NCBI RefSeq assembly: GCF_023701695.1
Contig: NZ_JAJOZC010000001.1
Span: 7,563,894-7,627,893 of the forward strand
Reading direction: 5' to 3'
Origin: Streptomyces sp. RKAG290
Lineage (GTDB): Bacteria > Actinomycetota > Actinomycetes > Streptomycetales > Streptomycetaceae
DNA: 64,000 bases
This document shows, piece by piece, positions 42,405 to 51,308 of this stretch. Both the position numbers and the translations under genes were made by a program. Within the stretch, counting starts at the first letter, position 1; each line of letters opens with the position of its first letter. The notes under the pieces are model-generated. The model had not been told where the DNA came from, did no database searches, and saw nothing but the letters and a program-made list of their open reading frames with translations.

Positions 42405-43049
42405 TCAGGCGGAGGCGGGAGTGCGGGACAGGGCGGTGCGCAGCGCGAAGGCGCCGAGCAGGCCGCCTGCCGTGAGCCGTTGGGCGGTCATGGCGCGGGG
42501 CCGGGCGGCCAGAAACCCCGACACCCGCGCCGCGCACAGCATGATCAGAGCGTTCACCGAGATCCCCACGACGATCTGCACGCCACCGAGCTGGAGCAGC
42601 TGTCCCCAGGCCGGGCCTGCCTGCGGGTCCAGGAACTGGGGCAGCAGGGCGGCGTACATAAGAGCGATCTTGGGGTTGAGCAGGTTGGTCAGCAGCCCCA
42701 TCGAGAACAGGCGCGCGTCGGAGACCGGAGGCAGGTCCTGGGCCGGGTCGAAGGGCGAGCGGCCACCGGGCTTGAGCATGCCCCAGGCGAGGTAGGCCAG
42801 ATAGGCGGCCCCGCCAAGCTTGACCACCGTGAATGCCACCGGTACGGCGGCGAACAACGCGGACAGGCCCGCAGCCGCGGCCAGGAGATAGCACACGAAT
42901 CCCACGGCGGTCCCACTGAGGCTGACCAGCCCTGCCCTGCGGCCCTGCGTGATCGCGCGGGAGGCGAGGTGGATCATGTTCGGTCCCGGCGTCAGCGCCA
43001 TGCCCAGTTCGACCAGTGCCACGCCTCCGACTGCGGTCAGAGTGATCAC
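42405..43049 (-). CDS. LysE/RhtB-family amino-acid exporter
   Basis: 214 residues with six predicted membrane helices. The family signature near the N-terminus is LVELGMALTPGPNMIHLASRAITQGRRAGLVSLSGTAVGF, followed by LGGAAYLAYLAWGML and LTNLLNPKIALMYAALLPQFL. Members export amino acids or small metabolites. Its ATG overlaps the stop of an upstream reading frame (ATGA at 43046-43049), so it was probably the second gene of an operon. Confidence 0.88.
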   Translation of the reverse strand: MITLTAVGGVALVELGMALTPGPNMIHLASRAITQGRRAGLVSLSGTAVGFVCYLLAAAAGLSALFAAVPVAFTVVKLGGAAYLAYLAWGMLKPGGRSPFDPAQDLPPVSDARLFSMGLLTNLLNPKIALMYAALLPQFLDPQAGPAWGQLLQLGGVQIVVGISVNALIMLCAARVSGFLAARPRAMTAQRLTAGGLLGAFALRTALSRTPASA

Positions 43050-43186
43050 CGGTCAACCTCCAGGTCGTTCGCGTACCGGATACGGAATGGGTCACCCGGC
43101 TGCAATGGACGGGTGCGACGCACGAGCAGCGCCTGCTCCGCCCGCTGCAGTTTACGGCCCACAACCAACGTGAACCTCCGATTCAG
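43046..43186 (-). other. ORF tail translationally coupled to lysE-like gene
   Basis: The last 46 codons (LNRRFTLVVGRKLQRAEQALLVRRTRPLQPGDPFRIRYANDLEVDR in pieces) end in a TGA that overlaps the LysE start. The overlap suggests a real upstream gene, but I see no start with a ribosome binding site and no known domain. It may be the remaining tail of a lost gene. Confidence 0.3.
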
Positions 43187-43408
43187 GTCGCCAGCGTCAG
43201 TCCGACGAACCACGGCTGGGCGGCCCCGAGAAGAAGGCCGGGGAGTGGACCGTTGGCGTCGCGTGCCTGCCGTGCGGCTCGTCGCAGTACGGACGCGGCT
43301 CGTCGGCGGGCCACAGGAGCGGCCCGCCGACGGAGCTGTCGTGCACGGTCGCCGCCCCCGGTGCGGCAATATCAGGGTGAATGCGCAAGGAACTCGAAGG
43401 AGAAACCT

Positions 43409-44026
43409 GTGGGCACGGTGATCATGCACAACGTGGTGTCGTTGGACGGCTTCATCGCCGACGAGAACGACGCTGTCGGGCCGCTGCACGATTGGTACTT
43501 CAGCGGGGACACCCCGATCATCGAAGGCGCCGATCAGCAGTACGACCATTCCGGAGCCGGCACCGGATTCAAGGTCTCACGCGCATCCGCGGAGTACGTG
43601 CGGCCGATGTGGGAGGCGATCGGCGTGATCGTGATGGGTCGCAGGCTGTTCGATCTGGTGGATGGCTGGGAGGGCCGGCCGCCCGCGGGTGACCACGTGG
43701 TCGTGGTGTCGCACCGGCCCAAGCCCGAGGGCTGGCACCCCGAGGCTTCGTACCACTTCGTCGATGACGTGCGGGCCGCGGTCGACAAGGCCCAGGAGCT
43801 CGCCGGGGAGCGAACAGTCGCTGTGAACGCCGGCGAGGTGGGCGCTCAGATTCTCGCGGCGGGCCTCGTGGACGAGGTGGCGATGGACATGGTGCCGGTG
43901 GTGTTCGGTTCGGGAAAGCGCTTCTTCGGCGACATCGAGGGTCAGCATCTGCTGGAGGACGCCCACGTGGTCATCCAGGGCGACCGGGTGCTGCACCTGA
44001 AGTTCAGAGTTCGGCGCAGGAGCTGA
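43409..44026 (+). CDS. Dihydrofolate-reductase-family protein (RibD C-terminal-like)
   Basis: 205 residues from GTG 43409, with GAAGGAG upstream. It opens with TVIMHNVVSLDGFIADENDAVGPLHDWYF. It has VIVMGRRLFDLVDGWEGRPPAGDHVVVVSHRPKPEGW, FVDDVRAAVDKAQELAGERTVAVNAGEVGAQILAAGLVDEVAMDMVPVVFGSGKRFF and a final beta strand. It is the same RibD_C family as the gene at 9054 but clearly diverged, so it is not a recent duplicate. Expected to bind NADPH; substrate unknown. Confidence 0.85.
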   Translation: MGTVIMHNVVSLDGFIADENDAVGPLHDWYFSGDTPIIEGADQQYDHSGAGTGFKVSRASAEYVRPMWEAIGVIVMGRRLFDLVDGWEGRPPAGDHVVVVSHRPKPEGWHPEASYHFVDDVRAAVDKAQELAGERTVAVNAGEVGAQILAAGLVDEVAMDMVPVVFGSGKRFFGDIEGQHLLEDAHVVIQGDRVLHLKFRVRRRS

Positions 44027-44081
44027 CCGGGGTACGTTGTCGCGCCCCGGCCGATGTCGGGGGAGTCCGCGTGAGTCCGCG

Positions 44082-44345
44082 TCACCTCCTGCCTGACAGT
44101 GCAGGCCCCTCGGTGACGGCCGACGTCTGATCCTGTGTGCGGGCGGGCACCGGGACGACGCGGACTGCGAGGGCGCCGACGGCGGCCGCGAGCAGGAAAC
44201 CCCAGGCGTACCCGGCGGCCGTGATGAGGCCGCCCAGCAACGGCGGTGTGAGCGAGGCCGCCAGGTTCTGGCCGGTGTTCTGGATGCCCATGGCGCGGCC
44301 CGACCACGAGCGGCCCGCGAGCTCCGCGGTCGCGGTGATTCTCAT
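44082..44345 (-). pseudogene. MFS transporter, C-terminal fragment
   Basis: 87 residues: ELAGRSWSGRAMGIQNTGQNLAASLTPPLLGGLITAAGYAWGFLLAAAVGALAVRVVPV covers the last two or three helices of a major facilitator exporter. Upstream sequence shows no transporter homology, so the first nine or so helices are gone. Confidence 0.6.
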
Positions 44346-45057
44346 CGGCAGCTCCTGCTGGCTCACGAGACAGTTGTAAGTGCAGGTCGGTGCGGTGGTG
44401 GAGTTCCGGAGCCAGACGTTTGAAGGACGGTGACGGGACTGACGACCGGGCCGGGTGGCCGCAGTTCTCAGGGGCCGCCGCCAGTAGTGCCGCAGTACAC
44501 GCAAGTGCAGTCCGCAGTACCGGTGGTCCCTCGGTAAAGGCGTAAGGCTGCAGGCGCGCTTACCGGGATGTTCGGCAGTGGGGTTCCAAGCCGGAGCAGA
44601 TGCACGACGGGCAACGGGGCTGGCTGCCGAAGAGGGGTGACGCTGTGGGAGGTCGCCAGCAGGAAGGGCTGAGGGCTGCATCAGCAGCTCTGAGTTCCCA
44701 CCAGTAGTTGATTCAGAGAGAAGAACGGAGGAGTTGAGGCGCCATCAGGATCGACCGGGACGGAAGCCTTGAGCCCGGGTACCGCAGGACATCGATAGGC
44801 AGGTGGTCTCCGGTCACGCAATTTGCGATCCCCGTACCCCGCCCGCATCCTGGGCGGCCAAGCGGACACAGAAGGCCGACGCGGCAACGGGGTCGGCAGA
44901 TGGTGTGGCAGTTCCTTCGGGGCCCTGGTGCCGTACGGCACCAGGGCCCCTCCAGGTGCTCCACCCCCGGCAACGAGGCGGGCGAGGCCCGTTTCGTCAA
45001 GGCGGTGCCGTCACCCCCCCTGGGCTCCGAGGGCGGACACCGCGCCCGCGGCCGCGC
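44346..45057. other. Intergenic region without a supported gene
   Basis: About 710 bp between the MFS remnant and the mannosidase. The only structure seen is the 32-bp palindrome at 44919-44950. Confidence 0.5.
44919..44950 (-). terminator. 32-bp perfect palindrome, likely operon terminator
   Basis: 14-bp arms flank GTAC, which is itself self-complementary, so the full 32 bp is a perfect palindrome (arms GGGGCCCTGGTGCC and its complement). It lies 108 bases beyond the stop of the mannosidase, last gene of the minus-strand operon. Confidence 0.65.
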
Positions 45058-47577
45058 TCACCCCAGCGAGTCTCCGGCGGAGCCCAGTGCGGCGGCGCCA
45101 TTGACGCACCGCAGAGCCGCGGACAGGTGCTCAGGCGTTCCGCCGCCCCAGCCGTGGACGGACACCTCCACGCTCTCTCCGGGGAGCAGTGTCACAAGCC
45201 CCCGGTCCGCGTACGCGTCAGGGCTCAGGCGGTCGGCCTGGAGCAGGAGGTCGCGCACCAGGGTGTGCGCCGTGAGGGTGACACGGGTGATGTCCGCCTG
45301 GGTGGTGACCTGGGTGGTGAACTTCGCGGCCGGATAGTCGAAGAGGCGGTCGGGCACGGCGAAGTGCAGCGCGCGTAGCCGGTCGGCGTCGGCGACGACG
45401 AACTCACGGCTGGGGTCGCCCCATGCCGTGATGTCGTCCGGCAGGGGGATCAGGGCCACTTCGCGCGGCCCGACCGTGACGGGTTCGTGGTGTTCGGCGC
45501 GTACGCCGCCGTCGGCGTCCATGCGGCGGACAGCGGCCTGGCACGTCCATGTGGTACCGCTCTGGTTCACCGCGGCCAGAACCAGCTGTCCCTCGCGTTG
45601 CTGGATGGTCAGCAGCCGGTCGGCGTAGAGACGCTTGAGTTCGTGGTAGAGCGGCTTCTCGCGCTCGTCGCCGTCGATGGCCGCCCAACTGGTCACCGGC
45701 CAGCAGTCGTTGAGCTGCCACAGGATGGTGCCCGCGCACACGGGCCAGTGCGAGCGCCAGTGCTCGACACCCGTGGCGATGGCGCGTGCCTGATTGACCT
45801 GCGTCAGGTAGTGCCAGGTGTCGAAGTCCTGGGGCGCATCGAAATGGGTGCGGAGCCCCCGGTCGAGCTTGCCGTTGCCGTCCTCGGCCTTCTGGTGGTG
45901 GAGCATGGCCGGCGAGTCCGGGGTCAGCGGCTCATCGGTGATGGACCGCCGCACCGTGGCGTACGCGGGCGGCGCCTGCCAGCCGAATTCGGCGACGAAG
46001 CGCGGAACGTCGTCCCGGTACGCCGTGTAGTCGATGCGGTTCCAGACCTCCCAGGAGTGGGTCGTGCCGTGGTCCGGGTCGTTGGGGTGCAGGTCGCGGG
46101 AGCCGGACCAGGGGCTGCCCGCCCAGTAGGGCCGTGTGGGGTCGGTGTGCGTCACGACGCGCGGCAGCATGTCCAGGTAGTAGCCCTCGCCCCAGGTCCT
46201 GCCGTCGAGCTCCGGCTCCCAGTCCCAGTCGCGGAACCCCCACAGGTTCTCGTTGTTGCCGTTCCAGAGGATCAGCGAAGGGTGCGCCATCAGCCGCACC
46301 ACGTTCTCGCGCGCTTCGGCCTCTACCTCCGAGCGCAGCGGCTCCTCCTCGGGATAGGCCGCGCAGGCGAACAGGAAGTCCTGCCAGACCAGCAGCCCCA
46401 GCTCGTCACAGGCGTCGTAGAACGCCTCGTCCTCGTAGATGCCGCCGCCCCAGACCCGCACCAGATCCACGCCGGCCGCGGCAGCCTGTTCGAGCCGGCG
46501 GCGGTAGCGGGGGGCGTCCACCCGGGTGATCAGCGCGTCGTCCGGGATCCAGTTGACGCCCCGTACGAACAGTCGCTCGCCGTTGATGACCAGGGTGTAT
46601 CCGGATCCTGCGGTGTCGGCCGTGGTGTCGAGTTCGACGGTACGAAAGCCGATGCGGCGCTCCCACGTGTCCAGCGGCTCGGGGGCGGCGGACGTGGCGG
46701 ACTCGCTGGCGTGGGTGGTGTCGGTGAGCGTGACGGTGCAGGCGTACAGCAGCTGTTCGCCGTAGCCGCGCGGCCACCACAACTCGGCATCGGCGACGTC
46801 GAGTTCGACGTCGGCGGTGGTGGCTCCCGCGGGCAGGTCCACATGCGCCCGGACACCGGCGACCTCGACGGCGACCCGCAGGGCGCGCCGGGCTCCGGCC
46901 GTGGTGCGCTCCACCTCCGCATGGACCAGGACGCGTCCCGTCCCGTCGGCGCCCACGGTGACCTCGGGGCGTACCTCCGCGAGCCGTGCGGTCGACCAGC
47001 GCTCAAGGCGGGCCTCTCGCCAGATGCCCGCTGTCACGAGGGTCGGGCCCCAGTCCCAGCCGAACGAACTCGCCATCTTGCGTACGAAGTTGAAGGGCTC
47101 CGGATACGCGTTTGGGCGCGGGCCCAGCTCGGCCCGGACGGCCTCCGCCTCGTGGTAGGCCGAGGTGAACGTGACCTCCAGGGGCAGCTCGGGCCCCTCC
47201 GCCAGTGCGTCGGTGACGTCGAAGCGGTAGGAGCGGTGCATGTTACGGGTCCTGCCGAGCGAGGCGTCACCCAGCCGCACCTCCGCGACCGTGTCGAGCC
47301 CGTCGAAGACCAGATCGGTGCGCTCGTGACCGCCGGCCGAGGGCAGAAGCGTGCGGTAGGTCCAGTCCGCGCGGCCGACCCAGGCCACCTCCGTCTCGTT
47401 CCGGTCCACGAAGGGGTCCGGGATCAGCCCGGCGGCCAGCAGGTCCGTGTGAACGCATCCCGGAACGGTGGCGGGGACATCGCCGCGCAACAGAGCCTGT
47501 GGCGCCTGGGCGGGGAGGTGCCGGGTGGGGTTCAGGCTCATGGTCCAGCCCCGGGTGAGAGGGGTGGTGACCTTCAT
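45058..47577 (-). CDS. Beta-mannosidase, GH2
   Basis: 839 residues from ATG 47577, with AAGGAG upstream; the open frame extends further but overlaps the permease gene. The GH2 domains are in order: sugar-binding jelly roll (about 1-180, VPGCVHTDLLAAGLIPDPFVDRNE, FGWDWGP), immunoglobulin-like domain, TIM barrel, and C-terminal beta domains. The acid/base is E in WNGNNENLWGF (about 442) and the nucleophile is E in VAEFGWQ (about 530). No signal peptide, so it removes mannose from imported manno-oligosaccharides in the cytoplasm. It is the last gene of the transport operon 45058-50929. Confidence 0.92.
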   Translation of the reverse strand: MKVTTPLTRGWTMSLNPTRHLPAQAPQALLRGDVPATVPGCVHTDLLAAGLIPDPFVDRNETEVAWVGRADWTYRTLLPSAGGHERTDLVFDGLDTVAEVRLGDASLGRTRNMHRSYRFDVTDALAEGPELPLEVTFTSAYHEAEAVRAELGPRPNAYPEPFNFVRKMASSFGWDWGPTLVTAGIWREARLERWSTARLAEVRPEVTVGADGTGRVLVHAEVERTTAGARRALRVAVEVAGVRAHVDLPAGATTADVELDVADAELWWPRGYGEQLLYACTVTLTDTTHASESATSAAPEPLDTWERRIGFRTVELDTTADTAGSGYTLVINGERLFVRGVNWIPDDALITRVDAPRYRRRLEQAAAAGVDLVRVWGGGIYEDEAFYDACDELGLLVWQDFLFACAAYPEEEPLRSEVEAEARENVVRLMAHPSLILWNGNNENLWGFRDWDWEPELDGRTWGEGYYLDMLPRVVTHTDPTRPYWAGSPWSGSRDLHPNDPDHGTTHSWEVWNRIDYTAYRDDVPRFVAEFGWQAPPAYATVRRSITDEPLTPDSPAMLHHQKAEDGNGKLDRGLRTHFDAPQDFDTWHYLTQVNQARAIATGVEHWRSHWPVCAGTILWQLNDCWPVTSWAAIDGDEREKPLYHELKRLYADRLLTIQQREGQLVLAAVNQSGTTWTCQAAVRRMDADGGVRAEHHEPVTVGPREVALIPLPDDITAWGDPSREFVVADADRLRALHFAVPDRLFDYPAAKFTTQVTTQADITRVTLTAHTLVRDLLLQADRLSPDAYADRGLVTLLPGESVEVSVHGWGGGTPEHLSAALRCVNGAAALGSAGDSLG

Positions 47578-47645
47578 GCGTTCTCCTTGGACCCGGAAGG
47601 GGCTCGTCGGTACGGACAGGTGCTGCGGCCAACGCCTGCGGTGGG

Positions 47646-48521
47646 TCATTTGGTGGCGCCTGAGGCGAAGCCGTTGTAGATGAAGCGCTGCAGGGCGAGG
47701 AAGACGGCGAGGCTGGGGACGATGACCAGGGCCGCGCCTGCGGAGATGACCTCCCAATGAGCGCCGTAGGGGCCCTTGAAGCGGAAGAGGGAGGTGGAGA
47801 TCGTGCCGAGGTCGTCGCTGGGCATGTAGAGGAAGGGGATGTAGAAGTCGTTGTAGATCGCCACGCCCTTGACGATCACCACGGTGGCGATGGCCGGCTT
47901 GAGCAGCGGCACGATGATGCGCCAGTAGATGGTCAGGGAGTTCGCGCCGTCCAGGCGTGCCGCCTCGTCGAGCGATACCGGGATGGACCGGATGAACTGA
48001 AGGAAGATGTAGATGGACACGATGTCGGTGCCCATGTACAGCAGGACGGGCGCCCATCGGGTGTCCATCACGCCCAGTTCGTTGACGATCTGGTACGTGG
48101 CCACCTGCGTGGTGACGCTGGGGATGAGCGAGGCGACAAGGAACAGCGCCAGGACCAGCCGCTTGAAGCGGAAGTGGAAGCGGTCGATGGCGTAGGCGGT
48201 CATCGACCCGATCAGGACTGTGCCGAGTACGGAGAAGACCAGGATGAATGTGGTGTTGCCCAGGGCGCGCAGCATGTGGCCGTCGGTGAAGGCGACCGTG
48301 TAGTTGTGGAAGTTCAGCCAGTTGTTCGGCAGTGCCAGGGCGCTGTTCTGTCCCATCTCCTGGCTGGTCCGCAACGAGGTGAGCAGGACGGCGAGGAGCG
48401 GAACGAGGACCACGGCGCTGGCCGCCACCAGCGAGAGGTACTTGAGGAGGACCGCCAGCCGGCTGCGCAGGGGAGTGGCCCGGGCGCGGGAGGTCCCGGC
48501 AGGTCCGGTGATCGTGGTCAT
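47646..48521 (-). CDS. ABC sugar transporter permease (MalG-type)
   Basis: 291 residues from ATG 48521, overlapping the upstream permease by four bases. Six membrane helices. The EAA loop that contacts the ATPase is visible as DEAARLDGANSLTIYWRIIVPLLKPAIATV. ATYQIVNELGVMDTRWAPVLLYMG and a basic N-terminus fit the CUT1 family, which takes up oligosaccharides. The substrate is probably mannobiose or longer manno-oligosaccharides, judged from the neighbouring mannosidase. Confidence 0.9.
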   Translation of the reverse strand: MTTITGPAGTSRARATPLRSRLAVLLKYLSLVAASAVVLVPLLAVLLTSLRTSQEMGQNSALALPNNWLNFHNYTVAFTDGHMLRALGNTTFILVFSVLGTVLIGSMTAYAIDRFHFRFKRLVLALFLVASLIPSVTTQVATYQIVNELGVMDTRWAPVLLYMGTDIVSIYIFLQFIRSIPVSLDEAARLDGANSLTIYWRIIVPLLKPAIATVVIVKGVAIYNDFYIPFLYMPSDDLGTISTSLFRFKGPYGAHWEVISAGAALVIVPSLAVFLALQRFIYNGFASGATK

Positions 48522-49489
48522 GCCTGTTCCACCCTCTCGTCCGGGAACAGCCTGCGCTGCAGCCAGGTCACCAGGAACACGAAGGCGAGCAGCACGAGCG
48601 CGGCAGCCGAGGCGAGCCCGGTCTTGTTGAAGTTGAAGGCGAGCTTGATGGTCTGGATGACGAACGTCTCGCTGTTGTTCGCGCCGCCGGTCATGATGAA
48701 CGGGATCTCGAACACCGACAGTGCGCCGGAGACGGCCAGGATCACGCTCAACGAGATGATCGGCCGGATGCTCGGCGCGATGATGTGGCGGAACTGCTGC
48801 CACTTGCTCGCGCCGTCCAGCGCCGCCGCCTCGTACAGCTGTGGCGGGATCGACTGGATGGCACCGATGAACAGCACCATGTTGAGCCCCATGAAGCGCC
48901 AGACGGAGACGCCGGCGAGCGAGGTGTTGACCAGGTCCGGGTCACCGAGCCACAGGTGGGGCCCGGCGCCGAACCAGTTCAGCACCGTGTCCAGGGTGCC
49001 GCCGGGCTGGAAGAAGTACAGGAAGACGAACCCGATCGCCACACCGTTGATGAGGTAGGGGAAGAACAGGATCCCCTTGAACAGGTTCCGCAGCCGCGTG
49101 CTGAAGCTGAGGACGGTGGCGAAGTAGAGGGCCGCGCAGATCTGAACCGCGGAGGCAGCCAGATAGAAGAGGCTGACCCAGAACACCTGGAACAGCTGCG
49201 GCCTGCTGAACAGGTTCGTGTAGTTGTCCAGCCCGACGAAGTTCCGGGTGGGACTGATGCCGTCCCAGTCCGTGAAGCTGTAGCTGAGCAGGTCCGCCAT
49301 GGGCAGGCCGGTGAACGTCACCAGCAGGGCCAGGGGAGCCAGCAGATACAGCCACGGGGTGAACCATCGGTTGCCGCGGCGGCCTCTGCGGCGGCGGCGC
49401 GGTCCGGTGCTGTCCGTGGAAGCCGTGGGCCTGTCCGGCGGCAGCGCGGGGGCGCGACGGGTGCGGCTCGCGATCCGCGGAGTGCTCAT
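48518..49489 (-). CDS. ABC sugar transporter permease (MalF-type)
   Basis: 323 residues from ATG 49489; the frame continues upstream but the conserved protein starts here. The N-terminal tail is arginine-rich and disordered (about residues 1-42), then six helices. The EAA loop is YEAAALDGASKWQQFRHIIAPSIRPIISLS. It has the MalF-like order before the MalG partner, which it overlaps. No ATP-binding subunit is encoded in the operon. In Streptomyces, several CUT1 systems share the multitask ATPase MsiK, so that is expected here. Confidence 0.9.
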   Translation of the reverse strand: MSTPRIASRTRRAPALPPDRPTASTDSTGPRRRRRGRRGNRWFTPWLYLLAPLALLVTFTGLPMADLLSYSFTDWDGISPTRNFVGLDNYTNLFSRPQLFQVFWVSLFYLAASAVQICAALYFATVLSFSTRLRNLFKGILFFPYLINGVAIGFVFLYFFQPGGTLDTVLNWFGAGPHLWLGDPDLVNTSLAGVSVWRFMGLNMVLFIGAIQSIPPQLYEAAALDGASKWQQFRHIIAPSIRPIISLSVILAVSGALSVFEIPFIMTGGANNSETFVIQTIKLAFNFNKTGLASAAALVLLAFVFLVTWLQRRLFPDERVEQA

Positions 49490-49613
49490 GCGGTCCTTCT
49501 TCCTGTCGCCGCTCGGGCGTAGCGGCAGGGTCGGTTTTCGGGGCGGGCCCCGCCCGGGAGGGAGGCGACGTGTCCCGGGCGGAGCCCCTGGAAGAGGGGC
49601 GGCGGTACGAAGG

Positions 49614-50929
49614 TCAGCCGATCGTTCCCTGGGCGTCCGACCACTTCTGGTTGAGGTCCTTGAAGACTCCGGCCAGGTCGCCGCCGCCCGTGCCGCGGGC
49701 CACATCGACGATGTGCTGCGGGTAGTCCTGGGCGTTCAGCCCGACCTCGGACGCCTTGTCGATCTCGTCGACCTGCGCGGTCCTGTCGTAGTCGAGGTGG
49801 ATGAACTTGACGCCCTGGTCCTGGAACGGCTTGAGGATGGCGGGCAGCGGCTCGGCCTTGACCGCGGAGATCGACAGCGCCGCCTGTGCATCACCGGACT
49901 TGTTGATGTACCAGTCCAGCCAGGCCCGTGCGGCGGCCTTGTTCGGGGAGTGCGCGCTGACGGCGTACTGGTAGTCGGGGCGTACCACGGAGCAGAAGTG
50001 GCCGTCCTTCTGCGCAGGGAAGGGCATGAACCCGATGTCCTCGGGTTCTTGCCGGCCTTCTTCGCTGCGTCCCGCATCTGCACCACGGCCCAGGAGCCCA
50101 GCCACATGGTGGCGACCTTGCCGGTCCCGATCAGGGTCTTGGAGTTCTCCCAATTGGTGGTGGTCGGGTCCGTCTCGGCGAGCTTGTCGTGCACGATGTC
50201 GTGCAGCAGCGTGTCGGTGGTGTGCAGGTCCGTACCCGGCGCCCACGGCTCCTTGGTCCCGGCCAGCTTGTCGTTGGCGGCCGGGTCGCAGCTGGGTGAA
50301 CCCAGGGCGTTGCCCCAGTTCGTGAGCGGCCAGCCGTCGTGGTAATTCGTGTAGTACGGCGTCGCGTCGGTCTTCGCCTTGACGGCCTTGAGGCCGGAGA
50401 GGAACTCCTGCGGAGTGGTGGGCCAGTCGGTTATCCCGGCCTGCTTCCACACGGCCTTGTTGTACACGAACCCGTTGGCGGTTCCGATGTTGGCGACGCC
50501 GTACACCTTGTCGCTGACGGTCGCCCGCTCGGTGAAGTCGTAGGTCTTGGACAGTTCACCCGCGCTGCCGAGCGAGGCGAAGAACGTCGGGTACTGCTTG
50601 AGCGGGACGGAGTTGGGGATCGACAGGACATCCCCGTAGTTCTTGCTGTTCAGGCGGATCTTGACGTCACCCTCGTAGTCGGTGAGGCCCTGGAACTTGA
50701 CCTTGACCTTCGGGTAGACCTTGTTGAACTTCTCGGCGTACCGCTTCAGCGTGCCGTCCTGCACCTGGTCGGTTCGGTTGGTCAGGACCGTGATGCTGCC
50801 CGAGACCTTGGTGGGGTCGCCGGGTGCTGTCGCCGCATCCGACGACGAGCCGCTGCCGGATCCGCCGCCGCACGCCGTCAGCGTGAGGGCGAGCACAACT
50901 CCCGTTCCCGTTATGGCTGTTCTGCGCAT
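49614..50929 (-). pseudogene. ABC sugar-binding lipoprotein, frameshifted
   Basis: From ATG 50929 the signal peptide ends in the lipobox LTAC (GVVLALTLTACGGGSG). The SBP_bac_1 fold follows (GSITVLTNRTDQ..., VYGVANIGTANGFVYNKAVWKQAGI, TGKVATMWLGSWAVVQ). A one-base shift at 50036-50046 then breaks it; the rest (EDIGFMPFPAQKDGHFCSVVRPDYQYAVSAHSPNKAAARAWLDWYINKSG...) is in the next frame. Restored length is 438 residues, normal for the family. It would capture manno-oligosaccharides for the permeases downstream. Since the rest of the operon looks intact, a sequencing deletion is at least as likely as a mutation. Confidence 0.82.
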
Positions 50930-51308
50930 GCCGGTCCTACTCCCTTGCACTCGAGGGGAAACGCCGCACTGCATGCCACGCAGCGACGGACGTCTCGTCG
51001 TCGGGCGAAGCGGCTTGATGGCTGCTTAACGTAGAGGGAACACGGAGCCGTGTCCATAGAACGGTCTAGTTACGTAGAAGACCGTGTGCGTAAGCAGTCT
51101 GCGGATGAGGAACCGTTGGTCTTACTGAACGATTGATGGGGGCATTTCGGGCAGGATGGCCGGGGGGCGTCCCCTGTGGGGACGTACCGCCCGGGGCTCG
51201 GGCAGCTGCTCGAAGGGCGCTCCGGCACGGCTGCGCCGGGCATGCCGACGTGCGCCGGCCGACGGCTGCTGTACCCCGTCGGCCGGCGCACGGTTGTGTT
51301 CCAGCGCG
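50930..51308. other. Promoter region of the transport operon
   Basis: 380 bp between the binding-protein start and the esterase stop. It holds candidate operator a (51051-51068) and a 7-bp inverted repeat ACGGTCT/AGACCGT (51061-51067, 51079-51085). No gene was seen. Confidence 0.5.
51051..51068 (-). promoter_or_regulatory. Candidate mannan-regulon operator a
   Basis: Reads TAGACCGTTCTATGGACA on the minus strand, about 130 bases upstream of the binding-protein gene. Core CGTTCTAT, shared with the site at 59162-59181. It matches site b over TATGGACA and site e over ACCGTTyTATrGAC. Confidence 0.5.

Noticed and set aside
47578..48057. 160-codon upstream extension of the mannosidase frame
   Set aside because: It overlaps the permease gene in another phase. 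ATG 47577 has an AAGGAG ribosome binding site and matches the family start.
48518..49489. Missing ATPase gene of the sugar importer as a sign of a broken operon
   Set aside because: Streptomyces CUT1 importers commonly lack their own ATPase and use a shared one, so absence is expected.
51061..51085. 7-bp inverted repeat ACGGTCT/AGACCGT as the main operator of the transport operon
   Set aside because: It is not found upstream of the other mannan genes, whereas the overlapping CGTTCTAT motif is.
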